Virus record (IMG/VR): IMGVR_UViG_3300009605_000127 | Span: 1-25,360 of that record | Direction: 5' to 3' (one strand) | Length of the DNA: 25,360 nucleotides | Source: a virus | Shown here: positions 24,234 to 25,360 of the stretch, one piece after another | Numbering within the stretch: position 1 is the stretch's first letter | How the letters are laid out: every line of letters starts with the position of its first letter | Notes under the pieces: model-generated | The model's input: only the letters and a program-made list of their open reading frames with translations | What the model was told of the DNA's origin: nothing | The model's database searches: none | Translations under genes and position numbers: made by a program

Positions 24234-25360
24234 ATGGATTACACATTCAAGACACCCCCCTACGAGCACCAGGCTACTGTCCTGGCTACATCTTGGAGTC
24301 AGACCAATTGGGCATGGCTCATGGAAATGGGAACCGGAAAATCCAAGGTTTGCATAGATAATGCCGCCATGCTTTTTGAAAAGAAAGAGATCAACACGCT
24401 TATTGTAATTGCTCCAAAAGGTGTTTACCGCAATTGGGCGAACCTTGAAATTCCGGCGCATCTCCCTGACAGAATTGATGCCAATACCGTTGTCTGGAAC
24501 CCCGCCAATACCAAAGCCAACAAAGAAACTCTTATAAATTTTCTGGAATCTTCAGGGGGTCTCAAAATCTTTCTTATGAACGTCGAAGCCTTGTCTACTT
24601 CTAAAGGGAAAAAATATTTGGAGGCTCTTCTTCAACGCTCCACCTCCCTTTTAGCAGTAGACGAATCAACTACTATCAAGAGTCCAAAGGCCAAGCGAAC
24701 CAAGACGCTTATAAAGCTGGGGTCACTCGCCAAATATCGGCGCATCCTCACAGGGTTTCCTGTGACGCAATCACCTCTGGATTTGTGGGCGCAGTGCAGG
24801 TTTATGGACAAGACATTATTGGGGGATTGCGGGGACAACTTTTTCCAGTTCCAGTATCGCTACGCCATCATGAAAAAAAGTAGCGTAGGCACCCATACTT
24901 TTAATCGTGTTGTAGGTTATCGAGATCTCGAGAGATTATCAGAACTTCTGAAAAAGTTCTCCTCCCGCATAACAAAAGATGAATGCCTGGATTTGCCTGA
25001 GAAAGTTTATGTTCAAAGAAGTATTCCACTTACCCCAGATCAATCCAGAATTTATAATGAACTAAAGGAGTTTGCATTAGCCAATCTGGATAATGGGGAA
25101 TTTATGACGGCTCCTAATGTCATGACCCAATTGTTGAGAATGCAACAAGTTCTGTCAGGCCATACCAAAACCGATTATGGCGAACTGGTGGAAATAAAAG
25201 ACAATCGGCTGGATGAACTCCTCTCCTGTCTTGATGAGATGGAAGGTAAGACCATCATCTGGGCGCGGTTCCGTTATGACGTGAAACGCATTACAAAAGC
25301 ATTGCTTGAAAAATACGGCGATGGAAAAGCGGTTGATTACTTTGGTGACACTTCCGATGA
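24234..25360 (+). CDS. SNF2-like DNA helicase/translocase (3' end beyond the window)
   Basis: At least 375 aa, open to the window end. An in-frame stop at 24204 and the absence of other ATGs make 24234 the start. Motifs follow the SF2/SNF2 order: TPPYEHQATVLA (Q-like region, 7-18), Walker A MEMGTGKSK (30-38), TLIVIAPKGVYRNW (55-68), Walker B AVDESTTIKSPKAKRTK (141-157), motif III LTGFPVTQSPLDLWAQ (172-187), and the start of the second RecA domain with GKTIIWARFRYDVKRI (338-353). The DES in place of DEAD/DEAH is usual for phage SNF2 proteins. It would move along DNA to aid replication, recombination or removal of bound proteins. It is transcribed away from the rest of the replication genes. 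Confidence 0.9.
   Translation, partial: MDYTFKTPPYEHQATVLATSWSQTNWAWLMEMGTGKSKVCIDNAAMLFEKKEINTLIVIAPKGVYRNWANLEIPAHLPDRIDANTVVWNPANTKANKETLINFLESSGGLKIFLMNVEALSTSKGKKYLEALLQRSTSLLAVDESTTIKSPKAKRTKTLIKLGSLAKYRRILTGFPVTQSPLDLWAQCRFMDKTLLGDCGDNFFQFQYRYAIMKKSSVGTHTFNRVVGYRDLERLSELLKKFSSRITKDECLDLPEKVYVQRSIPLTPDQSRIYNELKEFALANLDNGEFMTAPNVMTQLLRMQQVLSGHTKTDYGELVEIKDNRLDELLSCLDEMEGKTIIWARFRYDVKRITKALLEKYGDGKAVDYFGDTSD

Noticed and set aside
1-25360. tRNA genes, integrase, attachment sites or antiviral-defence genes
   Set aside because: None could be identified on either strand by eye; all substantial open frames are accounted for by virion, lysis or replication genes or unknowns in those operons.

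Overview
This window is part of the genome of a lytic-type tailed bacteriophage (Caudoviricetes). It is most likely a podovirus-like phage of an aquatic, probably marine, bacterium. The structural proteins resemble families I recognise from uncultured marine phages: the GEQSGTWG tail fibre, the SDSIPALLSDGEFV tail-associated protein, and the RFRKG..EKMGGW nozzle-like protein. The replication genes (family A polymerase, primase, SF1 and SNF2 helicases) also fit. No integrase, repressor, tRNA or rRNA was seen. The host cannot be fixed from the sequence.

Left arm (1-16608, all rightward): a tightly packed late or virion module. In order it holds a small structural protein, a repeat-rich GTG-start protein, a tail fibre with a possible fibre chaperone, a structural protein, a large nozzle-like protein, two small proteins (55 and 106 aa), four large virion proteins that are probably internal or ejection proteins, an M15 peptidase (endolysin candidate), an out-of-frame overlapping zinc-ribbon gene, and an unknown 380-aa protein. 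Most junctions from 2965 onward are ATGA, TGATG or TAATG stop/start overlaps, which suggests translational coupling.

Right arm (16620-23805, all leftward): the early or replication module. In transcription order it holds two conserved hypotheticals, an SSB-like protein, an AEP-type primase, a UvrD/Rep-like SF1 helicase, a DUF6378-like protein, DNA polymerase A with a 3'-5' exonuclease domain, and a small membrane-anchored protein. The arms converge with an 11-bp gap at 16609-16619.

Control region (23806-24233): about 430 bp without a convincing gene, between the leftward operon and a rightward SNF2-type helicase that runs off the window. A palindromic TTGCAA appears to serve as the -35 box of two divergent sigma70-like promoters. 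The leftward transcript would begin just before two tandem units of about 140-150 nt. Each unit can fold into the same structured RNA, and base differences between the copies fit pairing better on the leftward strand. This tandem leader, possibly a switch, antitermination element or replication-origin structure, is the best candidate for something undescribed.

Together the right arm plus SNF2 gene would supply phage replication, while the left arm builds the particle and probably supplies the lysis enzyme. All functional statements rest on motifs read by eye; no database search was run.
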